DNA of 64,000 nt. Source: Apricaphanius iberus (lineage: Eukaryota; Chordata; Actinopteri; Cyprinodontiformes; Aphaniidae). Location: NCBI GenBank assembly GCA_028564705.1, contig JAPXFQ010002804.1, positions 1,860,001 to 1,924,000 of the forward strand, written 5' to 3'. Shown here one piece after another: positions 25,709 through 36,129 of the stretch. Under the pieces are notes generated by a model. That model saw nothing but the letters and a program-made list of their open reading frames with translations. It ran no database searches and was not told the DNA's origin. Made by a program: the position numbers and the translations under genes. Numbering within the stretch: position 1 is the first letter of the stretch; the number at the start of each line of letters is the position of its first letter.

Positions 25709-26404
25709 GGGAGCCTAAGTCTCCTTCCCTTCCGGTCGGCCCATGGGTCCCCAAACCGAATAAATAACGACTGGAAGTCAATGGAGCGATAACTTATTTT
25801 CTGGTCCGCTTTGTCTTACGTCCTGAATCACACATTTGTTGTACTTCGATCTAAATGATAACTAATGATGTACATTTGGAATGTGTTTGTCCAGTGATTT
25901 GGGATTTATTTGATTGTAAAAATTTGCATTTTAAAATTCCTACAAGTCAGAAGTCGCATATATGACGTCATTTGGCTAAAGAGAACTAGCAATAGCTATA
26001 GCACGTAAAACACTCACCAAGACCTTGTAGAGCTCCTCCATGCTGGCTCTCAATCCACTGACTGCTTTACCCCCGACATAGCTGCTACTTTCCACATGGT
26101 CTGATTTATAGAGGTTTTCTCCACATTTAATCGTCCTTTCTTCGTCCTGGAGACTACAACCCTCGTTCTCCTTCTTCTTCTGCAGTTATAGTCCACTAAA
26201 CGTTTTCACACAAAACCTAAAGTAACTTCAGCCTCCGTCGAACATAAGCGTTTTCTCTGCATGAAAATTAGTTTTTAAAATTCGCGGACATCATATGTTC
26301 AATCCACGGCTCATTTCAAACTGGATCAGAAAATAACTTTCATCGCTCCATTGACTCTCATTAATTTGTTTGGGACCGGAAGTAGAAGGGCGTGACTTAG
26401 GCCC
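25709..26404 (+). mobile_element. Long non-autonomous DNA element, GGAGCCTAAGTC family, copy A
   Basis: The left end GGAGCCTAAGTCTCCTTC and the right end GTGACTTAGGCCC are imperfect inverted repeats bounding about 0.7 kb. The reverse complement is present at 53183-53859 and a partial copy at 15405-15545. The alternating tandem array begins immediately at its right end. Confidence 0.7.
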
Positions 26405-26710
26405 GTGACTTATGTGTATGCGTATATATATGTGTATATATGTGTATGCGTATATATATGTGTATATATGTGTATGCGTATATATATGTGTATATATGTG
26501 TATGCGTATATATATGTGTATGCGTATATATATGTGTATATATGTGTATGCGTGTATATATGTGTATATATGTGTATGCGTGTATATATGTGTATATATG
26601 TGTATGCGTGTATATATGTGTATATATGTGTATGCGTGTATATATGTGTATATATGTGTATGCGTGTATATATGTGTATGCATATATATGTGTGTATATA
26701 TGTGTGTGTA
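26405..26710. repeat. Alternating purine-pyrimidine tandem array, left part
   Basis: It consists of TATATGTGTATGCG-type units, strictly alternating purine and pyrimidine and mostly grouped as ~28-bp repeats. Long open frames on both strands are an artefact: a strict alternation cannot contain TAA, TAG or TGA. The array is interrupted by the Tc1/mariner element. Confidence 0.95.
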
Positions 26711-26712
26711 TA

Positions 26713-26739
26713 CACTACCGTTCAAAAGTTTGGGGTCAC
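26713..26739 (+). repeat. Terminal inverted repeat, left
   Basis: 27 bp, identical in inverted form to 28303-28329; the outermost bases are CACTACCG directly after TA. Confidence 0.95.
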
Positions 26740-26872
26740 CCAAACAATTTTGTGTTTTCCATGAAAAGTCACACTTATTCACCACCATATGTTGTGAAAT
26801 GAATAAAAAATAGTCAAGACATTGACAAGGTTAGAAATAATGATTTTTATTTGAAATAAGATTGTTTTTACA

Positions 26873-27916
26873 TCAAACTTTGCTTTCATCAAAGAATCCT
26901 CCATTTGCAGCAATTACAGCATTGCAGACCTTTGGCATTCTAGCTGTTAATTTGTTGAGGTAATCTGGAGAAATTGCACCCCACGCTTCTAGAAGCAGCT
27001 CCCACAATTTGGATTGGTTGGATGGGCACTTCTTGCGTACCATACGGTCAAGCTGCTCCCACAACAGCTCAACGGGGTTCAAATCTGGTGACTGCGCTGG
27101 CCACTCCATTACCGATAGAATACCAGCTGCCTGCTTCTTCTCTAAATAGTTCTTGCACAATTTCGAGGTGTGTTTTGGGTCATTGTCCTGTTGTAGGATG
27201 AAATTGGCTCCAATCAAGCGCTGTCCACTGGGTATGGCATGGCGTTGCAAAATGGAGTGATAGCCTTCCTTATTCAGAATCCCTTTTACCCTGTACAAAT
27301 CTCCCACCTTACCAGCACCAAAGCAACCCCAGACCATCACATTACCTCCACCATGCTTAACAGATGGCGTCAGGCATTCTTCCAGCATCTTTTCAGTTGT
27401 TCTGCGTCTCACAAACGTTCTTCTTTGTGATCCAAACACCTCAAACTTGGATTCATCCGTCCACAGCACTTTTTTCCAGTCTTCCTCTGTCCAATGTCTG
27501 TGTTCTTTTGCCCATCTTAATCTTTTTCTTTTATTGGCCAGTCTCAGATATGGCTTTTTCTTTGCCACTCTGCCCTGAAGCCCAGAATCCCGCAGCCGCC
27601 TCTTCACTGTAGATGTTGACACTGGTGTTTTGCGGGTACTATTTAATGAAGATGCCAGTTGGGGACCTGTGAGGCGTCTGTTTCTCAAACTAGAGACTCT
27701 AATGTACTTATCTTCTTGCTCAGTTGTGCAACGCGGCCTCCCACTTCTTTTTCTACTCTGGTTAGAGCCTGTTTGTGCTGTCCTCTGAAGGGAGTAGTAC
27801 ACACCGTTGTAGGAAATCTTCAATTTCTTAGCAATTTCTCGCATGGAATAGCCTTCATTTCTAAGAACAAGAATAGACTGTCGAGTTTCAGATGAAAGTT
27901 CTCTTTTTCTGGCCAT
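26873..27916 (-). CDS. Tc1/mariner transposase, intact, DD38E
   Basis: The 347-residue protein catalyses cut-and-paste transposition in the nucleus. Residues about 1-110 form the bipartite paired-like DNA-binding region with two helix-turn-helix units (first around 10-45, second around 66-110), joined by the GRPR motif at 59-62 within a basic stretch suited to nuclear import. The catalytic triad is Asp154 (LWTDES), Asp244 (LQQDNDPKHT) and Glu283 (SPDLNPVELLWE). I count 38 residues between Asp244 and Glu283, against 34 in classical Tc1; the codon positions (27185-27187 and 27068-27070) confirm this. DD38E spacing is the signature of the Intruder family described in fishes and other animals. 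The start ATG at 27914-27916 opens with MARKRE, typical of Tc1-like proteins, and TGA is at 26873-26875. There are no frameshifts or internal stops and the length is normal, so it may be functional; expression is unknown. Confidence 0.95.
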   Translation of the reverse strand: MARKRELSSETRQSILVLRNEGYSMREIAKKLKISYNGVYYSLQRTAQTGSNQSRKRSGRPRCTTEQEDKYIRVSSLRNRRLTGPQLASSLNSTRKTPVSTSTVKRRLRDSGLQGRVAKKKPYLRLANKRKRLRWAKEHRHWTEEDWKKVLWTDESKFEVFGSQRRTFVRRRTTEKMLEECLTPSVKHGGGNVMVWGCFGAGKVGDLYRVKGILNKEGYHSILQRHAIPSGQRLIGANFILQQDNDPKHTSKLCKNYLEKKQAAGILSVMEWPAQSPDLNPVELLWEQLDRMVRKKCPSNQSKLWELLLEAWGAISPDYLNKLTARMPKVCNAVIAANGGFFDESKV

Positions 27917-28302
27917 TTTGAGCGTTTAATTGACCCCACAAATGTGATGCTCCAGAAACTCAATCTGCTCAAAGGAAGGTCAGTTTTGTAGCTTCTGTAC
28001 CGAGCTAAACTGTTTTCAGATGTGTGAACATGATTGCACAAGGGTTTTCTAATCATCAATTAGCCTTCTGAGCCAATGAGCAAACACATTGTACCATTAG
28101 AACACTGGAGTGATAGTTGCTGGAAATGGGCCTCTATACACCTATGTAGATATTGCACCAAAAACCAGACATTTGCAGCTAGAATAGTCATTTACCACAT
28201 TAGCAATGTATAGCGTGTGTTTCTTTAAAGTTAAGACTAGTTTAAAGTTATCTTCATTGAAAAGTACAGTGCTTTTCCTTCAAAAATAAGGACATTTCAA
28301 TG

Positions 28303-28329
28303 TGACCCCAAACTTTTGAACGGTAGTGT
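28303..28329 (-). repeat. Terminal inverted repeat, right
   Basis: Mirror of the left 27-bp repeat, followed by TA. Confidence 0.95.
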
Positions 28330-28331
28330 AT

Positions 28332-30242
28332 ATGTGTATATATGTGTGTGTATATATGTGTATATATGTGTATGTGTATATATGTGTATGTATATACATG
28401 TGTGTATATATGTGTATGTATATACATGTGTGTATATATGTGTATGTATATACATGTGTGTATATATGTGTATGTATATACATGTGTGTATATACGTGTA
28501 TGTATATACGTGTGTGTATATACGTGTATGTATATACGTGTGTGTATATATGTGTGTGTATATACGTGTATGTATATATGTGTATGTATATATGTGTATG
28601 TATATACGTGTGTGTATATATGTGTATGTATATACATGTGTGTATATATGTGTATGTATATACATGTATGTATATACATGTGTGTATATATGTGTATGTA
28701 TATACATGTGTGTATATATGTGTGTATATAATGTGTGTATAATGTGTTTGTATATACATGTGTTATATATGTGTGTGTATATACGTGTATGTATATACGT
28801 GTGTGTATATATGTGTGTGTATATACGTGTATGTATATACGTGTATGTATATATGTGTATGTATATACGTGTGTGTATATATGTGTATGTATATACGTGT
28901 GTGTATATATGTGTATGTATATACGTGTGTGTATATATGTGTATGTATATACATGTGTGTATATATGTGTATGTATATACATGTGTGTATATATGTGTAT
29001 GTATATACATGTGTGTATATATGTGTATGTATATACATGTGTGTATATACATGTGTGTATATACATGTGTATGTATATACATGTGTGTATATACATGTGT
29101 GTATATACGTGTATGTATATACATATGTGTATATACGTGTATGTATATATATATGTGTATATACGTGTGTGTATATACATGTGTGTATATACGTGTATGT
29201 ATATATATATGTGTATATACGTGTGTGTATATACATATATGTATATACGTGTGTGTATATACGTGTGTGTATATACGTGTGTGTATATACGTGTGTGTAT
29301 ATACGTGTGTGTATATACGTGTGTGTATATACGTGTGTGTGTATATACGTGTGTGTGTATATACGTGTGTGTGTATATACGTGTGTGTGTATATACGTGT
29401 GTGTGTATATACGTGTGTGTATATACGTGTGTGTGTATATACGTGTGTATGTATATACGTGTGTATGTATATACGTGTATGTATATACGTGTATGTATAT
29501 ACGTGTATGTATATACGTATATACATGTGTGTGTATATACGTATATACATGTGTGTGTATATACGTGTATACATGTGTGTGTATATACGTGTATACATGT
29601 GTGTGTATATACGTGTATACATGTGTGTGTATATACGTGTATACATGTGTATGTATATACGTGTATACATGTGTGTGTATATACGTGTATACATGTGTGT
29701 GTATATACGTGTATACATGTGTATGTATATACGTGTGTATATATGTGTATGTATATACGTGTGTATATATGTGTATGTATATACGTGTGTATATATGTGT
29801 ATGTATATACGTGTGTATATATGTGTATGTATATACGTGTGTATATATGTGTATGTATATACGTGTGTATATATGTGTATGTATATACGTGTGTATATAC
29901 GTGTATGTATATACGTGTGTATATACGTGTATGTATATACGTGTGTATATACGTGTATGTATATACGTGTGTATATACGTGTATGTATATACGTGTGTGT
30001 ATATACGTGTGTGTATATACGTGTGTGTGTATATACGTGTGTGTGTATATACGTGTGTGTGTATATACGTGTGTGTGTATATACGTGTGTGTGTATATAC
30101 GCCACCACACAATATATACGTGTGTGTGTATATACGTGCCTGTGTGTATATACGTGTGTGCTGTATATAACGTGTGTGTGTAAAAAATTGTGTGTGTATA
30201 ATACGTGTGTGTGTATATATATCGTGTGTGTCGTATATATAT
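28332..30242. repeat. Alternating purine-pyrimidine tandem array, right part (about 1.9 kb)
   Basis: Hundreds of GTATATACGTG / GTATATACATG / GTATATATGTG variants keep almost perfect purine-pyrimidine alternation, so frames of up to about 700 codons stay open on both strands without coding anything. Higher-order units of ~24-28 bp are visible, for example repeated GTATACATGTGTGTGTATAT blocks at 29520-29730. The ACGTG form dominates from about 29100 rightward and ACATG/ATGTG forms to the left. The array degenerates after about 30100. Such sequence favours Z-DNA and cruciform formation. Confidence 0.95.
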
Positions 30243-30345
30243 GTTATGATATAATATTAATTTCAATAGGATGGATAAGGTCAGTGGTGGTACCCAATGG
30301 AGGACTTGAAGGCATGTGGATGTGTAATTTTTTTCTTTTTCTGGC

Positions 30346-30384
<39 letters not shown>
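30346..30384. repeat. (TA)n microsatellite
   Basis: A pure TA dinucleotide run of about 39 bp. Confidence 0.95.
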
Positions 30385-30387
<3 letters not shown>

Positions 30388-31849
30388 CGTGAATTCAAAG
30401 CCATAATTACTCAACAAAGGACACATTGTTCAGTAACCAAATGCATTTAGAGAACAGAGCTATTGTGTGTGTGTTTTTTTTTAGGTCTAGGGGATTCCGT
30501 TCAATTACATTATCCTGTTGGGTGACTTAATCAGTTTTGCCAACTTTCTCTGACAGAAAGTAGCTTAATTTAACCCAGAATGTTGCTAGAAGTTGCCAGA
30601 TGACATCACATGATAATGAGCATATTGATGAAATCGTCAAAAATGTGTCTGTCTTCTTTTTCTCCTCCAACATTCAATACAAATAAAACCCATTTGCAAT
30701 AAAAACAGTCTACAAAACCTGTTTGCTAAGACATGTCAATATAAAATAACCTATAGAACAGAAACGGGGAGCTTCATAAGGTCAGGGTAAGATGGCAGAG
30801 ATAAGGGGGATAAAAGAACTGGGAGATGGTTTTATAATATTCAAAGCAAAGTTGGTCAAACTACTGTCAGGCAGCCATTTCTAATGCATTGGATGACAGT
30901 CAGGATGACGTTCTGTGAAAGGAAACTGGATCGCAGGCGCAGCATGAGTGAGCACAACGAAGCAGAGAACGTCTGTGAGTAAAAGCCTCGTGGACTTTTG
31001 ATGTGTAATGTGACTTTTTCTAAAGATTAGTCTTTAGAAAGGGGGCGTTGTCTTAAAATTGGGGACGTCCTATATTCGGGACAAAATTCGTAAAAAAAAC
31101 AACCTTATTTGTGCCTTTCCGAATACCATATTCGGGTTCGGCTCCACCCCTACTGAATTTCTGTGTAGCAGTCACCTAGCTAACCAAAAGCCTGTCAGGG
31201 CTTTGGCTTTATTGCTTAGGAAACTGTAGTTGCGTTAAAATATTGAAAATAATCGAGTATTTTTACTTTAGTGTGTTTAATCAAAATAAGACTGATTTTT
31301 AGTGAACCAGAGATGAGTTTATGCTGTGGGTTCTCTTTAAAACGGCTTTTCTTTGTAAGGTACCAATAAAAGGCTTTCGGTGCACTACGTTGTTGCATAA
31401 CACACCTGAAGCTTGTTCCTGTCAATGGGTTTCCCTAGCATGTAGGGGAATTTATCTGACAAAATAATCCCCTTTAACCTGCTGTTGGATTACAATCTAA
31501 AATAAACCTGCTAACATGATAGGTCAGATCCTGTTGAACACATAATCCTCCAGCTTAATGAAAGCAGATGTTAGCATTAGAACAAGACTAGCAGTGGGTT
31601 TCCCAAGGCTTATAGGCAAGGCAATTTTATACGTGTAGCACACTTTCAACAACAGGGTAATCCAAGGTTTTTGGGTGATTAGGTGACAAAGACCTAAATA
31701 AACAATTAAAAGCATACAATAAAACATTAGAAAAATTAGAAACAGCAATTAAAGGCATAACATACAGCATTACAGAACAAAACAAACGGCAATCAAGCAT
31801 GACAAAAAAGCATGTAACACAAAATTATGAGAACATTACTCAAAGGCAG
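30385..31849. other. Unrecognised sequence with one transposon end
   Basis: The stretch 31115-31152, ending ATTCGGGTTCGGCTCCACCC, resembles one terminus of a fish hAT-like element. No partner end was found. The remainder shows no gene. Confidence 0.35.
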
Positions 31850-32000
31850 CTCTAAAAGGGTTTTTATCCTTAATTTAATTGATCTTAGCAGCAACTTTGC
31901 AGTTGTCTTGAAGTTTGTTCATGATTTGAGGAGCATAGAAACTCAAAGTGGCTTCTTCCCGTTTGGTTCTAATTCTAGGGATGTTTAGTAGACTAGAGTT
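31850..32000 (-). pseudogene. L2-clade LINE, C-terminal coding fragment
   Basis: The minus strand reads SLLNIPRIRTKREEATLSFY then APQIMNKLQDNC, matching the region near the C-terminus of L2 reverse transcriptases (VPRxRTK, FSFYAPxxWNKLP). It may be the continuation of the L2 fragment at 36650-37354, displaced by later insertions; that link is an inference. Confidence 0.7.
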
Positions 32001-32002
32001 GT

Positions 32003-32485
32003 GCCCCTTTTCTACTAGGGTCAGCACGGTATGGAACAGGTAGCTTTGGAATGGTTCTGGGTGTTTCCATTACCCGTTTCCAGTCCGAGCCGACCCCTTT
32101 GTTTGGACTATCTCTGCCTTGATCCGAAGGTGCTGAATCTACCCAACATGCCCACTTATGTACTGATTGATCCAGTAATATGGTATCCCTCTCACTCCTA
32201 CCTAGTAATGGAAACTGCTGATTTGCCTGGAGTCGTTTGTTTGAAGTTGGCAGCAGAAAAGGTCTCCGCAGTGATCAGAGAACCGGTCCTAGATTGGTTC
32301 TTTTATCTCCTTCCGCACGCGGGTTGGAGCAGGCGTCATGCTGAGCAACGCATGCCTGCTGAAAACTGCATCCCCTACCGCAGGAACCCGCATCGTTGTA
32401 AACTCACAACGATGAGAAAACGGATTAAAATATCAGCAATGCGACAGCTTTTAAATATACGTAATATCTTAATATTACCATTTCT
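32003..32485. mobile_element. Dispersed GC-richer DNA element, copy 1
   Basis: It begins with CCCCTTTTCTACTAGGGTCA followed by a TGGAACAGGTAGC stretch, like a PIF/Harbinger-type terminus, and contains GTTTGGACTATCTCTGCCTT and GCAGTGATCAGAGA. Related blocks occur near 36130-36630 and 43085-44840. A 160-codon open frame (32031-32513) has no recognisable domain. The right end is not resolved. Confidence 0.45.
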
Positions 32486-32583
32486 CTTATGCATGTACGT
32501 CCTGAAAATGTAATGCGTTATCGCTGATGCATAGAAGAAAATACAAAACAAAAACGGCTTTTAATGTTTTAACTGGCTTTAAT

Positions 32584-33306
32584 CTTAGCCTTGTAGCACA
32601 GTTTTTGGGTTCAACAGAGGGGGATGCTTATTTTGGCATCTTAATATGTTGCCCTGCCACAAAATGTATGTATTTGAAAGAATGATAAAATTATTAATGA
32701 TACATCTTTCCCTACACAATTCTACTTGCTTGATAAACTACTGGTGTGAATCCTAGCTCTTTAGGACCATTTCTGGGTTCACCAGAGGGGGGAATGCCTA
32801 TTTTGACATCTTAATATTTTTGTGCTGCTGTAAAATACATCCCCTATTATTTCCAAGAATGATAAAGTTATCAATGTTGCATCATTTTCCACACAATTCC
32901 ATATGTCCTCTGAGCTACTGGTGTGAATTAAAGCTCTGTAGGACAATTTTTGTGTTAGGCAGAAGGGGGATGCTTATTTCAGCATCTCAGTATTTCGCCC
33001 TACTGAAAAATGCATCCCCTATTATTTCCAATAATGATGGTTATTAATGATTCATAATTTCCTACACAATTCTACTGGCTTTATGAGCTACTGGTGTGAA
33101 TACCAGCTTTGTAGGACACATTTTGGGTTCAAAAGAGGGGGGATGCCTATTTTGGCATCTTTAAATTTTGCTATACTGAAAAAGGCTTCCCCTGTTAATT
33201 CAAAGATTCATAAAGTTATCAATTATGCATCATTTTCCACACAGTTGCACTTGCTTTATGAGCTACTGGTAGGAATCCCAGCTCTGCAGGCTAATTTTTG
33301 GGATCA
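32584..33306. repeat. About four tandem copies of a ~174-bp repeat
   Basis: The anchor GGGGATGCYTATTT recurs at about 32621, 32790, 32967 and 33140, spaced 170-177 bp. Each unit also contains CTACTGGTGTGAAT or a variant and AGCTCTGTAGGAC or a variant. Copies are diverged (roughly 75-80% by eye) and of nucleosomal length. Confidence 0.85.
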
Positions 33307-33955
33307 AACTTTCGCATCCTCCAAATTTCCATTGTGAAAAGACACTCAGCTATTTTAGAGATTTCTGTGGCATAACATTTTTATTTATTTATTTTACAAA
33401 TAAATGCATGTTATTTGGACTGCTGGTGTGATTTTAAAACCTGTGACATCTATTTTACTGTTAAGAGATAGTGAGAATAGTGAGAATCTCACTATAGTGA
33501 GAATTGAAATTTTTTTAGACTTTTTGAAGAGAGGTATGCACAAACAAACAACTAAGTAGTAGTTTTCTCTGTACTTTGTTGATAAGTAAAATACTGCATC
33601 AACTTGATGAACTTGATAATAAAAATTCAAGCCTGCCCACCCCAACAAGAGTCTTTATGAAGACTATTATTTATCATATTATTATTTATTTCCCCCCTCT
33701 GGTCATTCATTTCTTATCTCTTGGGAGATACCTTTTTTGTTTTGAGTAATATTTCCCTTCATGTGCAACCCCTCTACTTCCACTGAAGGACTTAAACAAC
33801 ATAGGGAAGCACCTTCAAAAACATGAGGCCTCCAGTTCACATGTTCAGCCTCAACAGCAGCATACAAGAGGAGATTCAGCGCTATCAGTGCAATTTTAAC
33901 ATATGAGAGGAATATCTTCCCTTCATCTCTGCATGGAGCGCGGCGGGGGTCAGGC
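33307..33955. other. Unrecognised AT-rich sequence
   Basis: Contains a short local repeat of AGTGAGAAT near 33470-33502; otherwise nothing recognised. Confidence 0.4.
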
Positions 33956-34053
33956 GCAGAAATTATTTTGATGTGTAAGAATAAGTACCCTATGGAGGGA
34001 AAAAATGGTATATCTTTTGTGTGTGCGTAATACTTGATTTGTAACCCCTAAAA

Positions 34054-34259
34054 ATAATTTGTGCGTAACTTGGTGTACTTACAGTTGTGTAATCATATAT
34101 ACACACAAATATCAAAAACGTACAAGTACGAAATACAATTTACGCACGCACAACTTGAAATTACACCAGCTTAAAACTAACTATGAATTCAAAATGAGTC
34201 CTACACATACAATCCTCAAATACGTATGCACCAATCGCCTGATACACACAGACAAGACC
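34054..34259 (+). repeat. Inverted-repeat arm, left
   Basis: Includes TTGTGTAATCATATATACAC, AATTTACGCACGCACAACTT and CACCAATCGCCTGATACACA; its inverse lies at 34650-34852. Confidence 0.95.
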
Positions 34260-34649
34260 ACAGGTCATAGTTACAACTGCAAGACGGGGGTTGAGACTCT
34301 TTTCACGTCTGGAGATTTGTGCGTAGATGATCCGTTTGAATGCTGATCGAATGCTGGGTTATGAGTTTTCCCTACACCATTTCCCTCCAACGTTTTTCCT
34401 TCTATAGCTGTTACTGAAGTGACAAATACTTGTAAAAGAAAGAATAATATAGTAGCACTCAAAATGTAGTTTTAAACCTACATTTAAAAAAAAAAAACAT
34501 TATCCTTGTCTGAGATGTAGAAATAACATGGGTAAAACAAAAATAAATAAAAAAACAGCCACTAGGTGGTGGTCTGGTTGTGTTTGCTGAAGAAATCTGA
34601 TAGACTGAGAGAATAAGGTCCAGCTGCAGCCGTTGCCCCTACAAAACAC

Positions 34650-34852
34650 GGTCTTGTCTGTGTGTATCAGGCGATTGGTGCATACGTATTTGAGGATTGT
34701 ATGTGTAGGAGTCATTTTGAATTCATAGTTTTAAGCTGGTGTAATTTCAAGTTGTGCGTGCGTAAATTGTATTTCGTACTTGTACATTTTTGATATTTGT
34801 GTGTATATATGATTACACAACTGTAAGTACACAAAGTTACGCACAAATTATT
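34650..34852 (-). repeat. Inverted-repeat arm, right
   Basis: Reverse complement of the left arm with three base changes and a 4-bp deletion (AACT repeated once fewer). Confidence 0.95.
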
Positions 34853-35505
34853 TTTATGGGTTACAAAACAAATATTACGCACACATAAATCCAAAGTTAA
34901 ACACAGAGACAGACACAAGTTACAACTGAAGTATTACCCACACACAAAAGATATGATACTATTTTCTCTCCCTGGTACCCTCAATTTAATAAAATGTGCG
35001 TATGGATTTAGAATCCATATGCACGTTTTATGTGCGTGCGGAGTTGGACATCGTGCTGGACCTCTTCAGAGCTTTAAACTTAAAAAAGCATTATTCTTTT
35101 AACATTGGTACAAACCAATCGCAAAATTTGTGGAAACGGTCCAAAAACTGCACAGTGTTTGTCTGTCTTGCCTCTGGGATGCATTGAGCTAGTGGTGCAG
35201 CATAATTAGAACACCTTGCATTAAAGATATAGGAATGTAACATCAATCTCTACAAAGAAGGCTACAGGATTCGCACATAGAGAAACTGTATAATATAGTG
35301 GAATACCAGGCAGTTCGGACATAACTTGTGTAAAGATTGCGCTGGTGGGACAAAACTGTAATTCATAAATATTACCGGCAGGGACATGTCCCCTGCTACA
35401 ATGACCTAAATATCTATACTTTTCTTGCAGGACTCTGAATCTGTGCGTATGGTTTAATAAACAGGGCGTGCATATTCTTACACCTGAAAAGTATTTCTGC
35501 ACATG

Positions 35506-36125
35506 ATCCCGGCTAGGTTCCTCATTTTTTCCCCACAGAAGAATATACAGAGTTGTGGTCTGAGCGGGCAGAAAAAAAATGCTGCTGATGCTACCATGGG
35601 GAAAAATAATCTCACCTGCTTTGAGTGGATAAATCAAGTGAATTCTAATCTTTGATTTTAAGTATAATTTCAAATATAATATATTTAATCTTATCTCATT
35701 TTTTATGTCAACATTTGTTTTTCACATTTTCTGGCAGTTTTGAAAAGGTAAACATATGTATAAGATACTCTGCAGACAGCATACACAAACCTGTCATTAT
35801 TTTTATGAATAAAAATTAAAAAAGAACCCCCCCCCCTTTTTTTTTTCACACATCGTACACTGGCTATTAGTTAAAAAACAATGAATGTGACCCATAAACA
35901 GCGGAGCATCGGACAATATATCTGAGCCACAGTGACATTGAAACAGTAAAGTCAAACGTATTTTGAAAAAGCCGGGATATTTTTTATTTTTTTACATTCA
36001 TCAGTGATAACACATTACATTTTCTGGACTCGCATGCATAAGAAACATGGTAATATTAGGAGTATATTTAAAAGCTATCACATTGATGATATTTTAATCT
36101 GCTTTCTCGTCGTTATCAGTGAGTT
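35506..36125. other. Unrecognised sequence
   Basis: A CCCCCCCC/TTTTTTTT junction lies near 35827-35846. No gene recognised. Confidence 0.4.
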
Positions 36126-36129
36126 TATA

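Larger units (their letters stand above)
26713..28329 (-). mobile_element. Complete Tc1/mariner transposon, DD38E (Intruder-like)
   Basis: A 1,617-bp element is flanked by the TA target duplication at 26711-26712 and 28330-28331. Its termini are perfect 27-bp inverted repeats beginning CACTACCGTTCAAAAG (26713-26739 and 28303-28329); beyond them the two ends diverge. It carries a single intact transposase gene on the minus strand. The complete ends, target duplication and open gene imply a recent insertion. It lies inside a TA-rich repeat array, which offers many TA targets. Confidence 0.95.
33961..35505. mobile_element. Large inverted-repeat (foldback-like) DNA element
   Basis: The core is an inverted repeat whose arms (34054-34259 and 34650-34852) differ by three substitutions and one 4-bp indel, about 98% identity, around a ~390-bp loop. 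More diverged arm sequence continues outward, with about 60 bp present only on the right side. Outermost similarity pairs GCGCAGAAATTATTTT near 33961 with the inverse of a segment near 35470-35500. There is no transposase. A short hairpin with a GTGCGTATGGATT stem lies at 34996-35025. Exact termini and superfamily are not resolved. Confidence 0.7.

Noticed and set aside
26291..26813. Overlapping 101-165-codon frames in the left part of the array
   Set aside because: Same artefact of purine-pyrimidine alternation.
27364..27895. Plus-strand frames of 63-82 codons across the Tc1 element
   Set aside because: Antisense shadows of the intact transposase gene.
26405..30242. Possible CRISPR-like regular repeat array
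   Set aside because: There are no unique spacers. It is a simple tandem microsatellite/minisatellite in a vertebrate genome.
28254..30406. Open frames of 450-716 codons rich in Tyr/Thr/His/Ile or Tyr/Val/Cys on both strands
   Set aside because: They arise because a strictly alternating purine-pyrimidine repeat cannot contain stop codons. Overlapping frames on both strands are equally open, so none is a gene.
32031..32513. 160-codon + strand frame
   Set aside because: Falls in the dispersed GC-richer element; related copies do not preserve the frame.
34059..34918. Frames with near-identical protein ends on opposite strands
   Set aside because: They reflect the inverted-repeat arms, not a duplicated gene.
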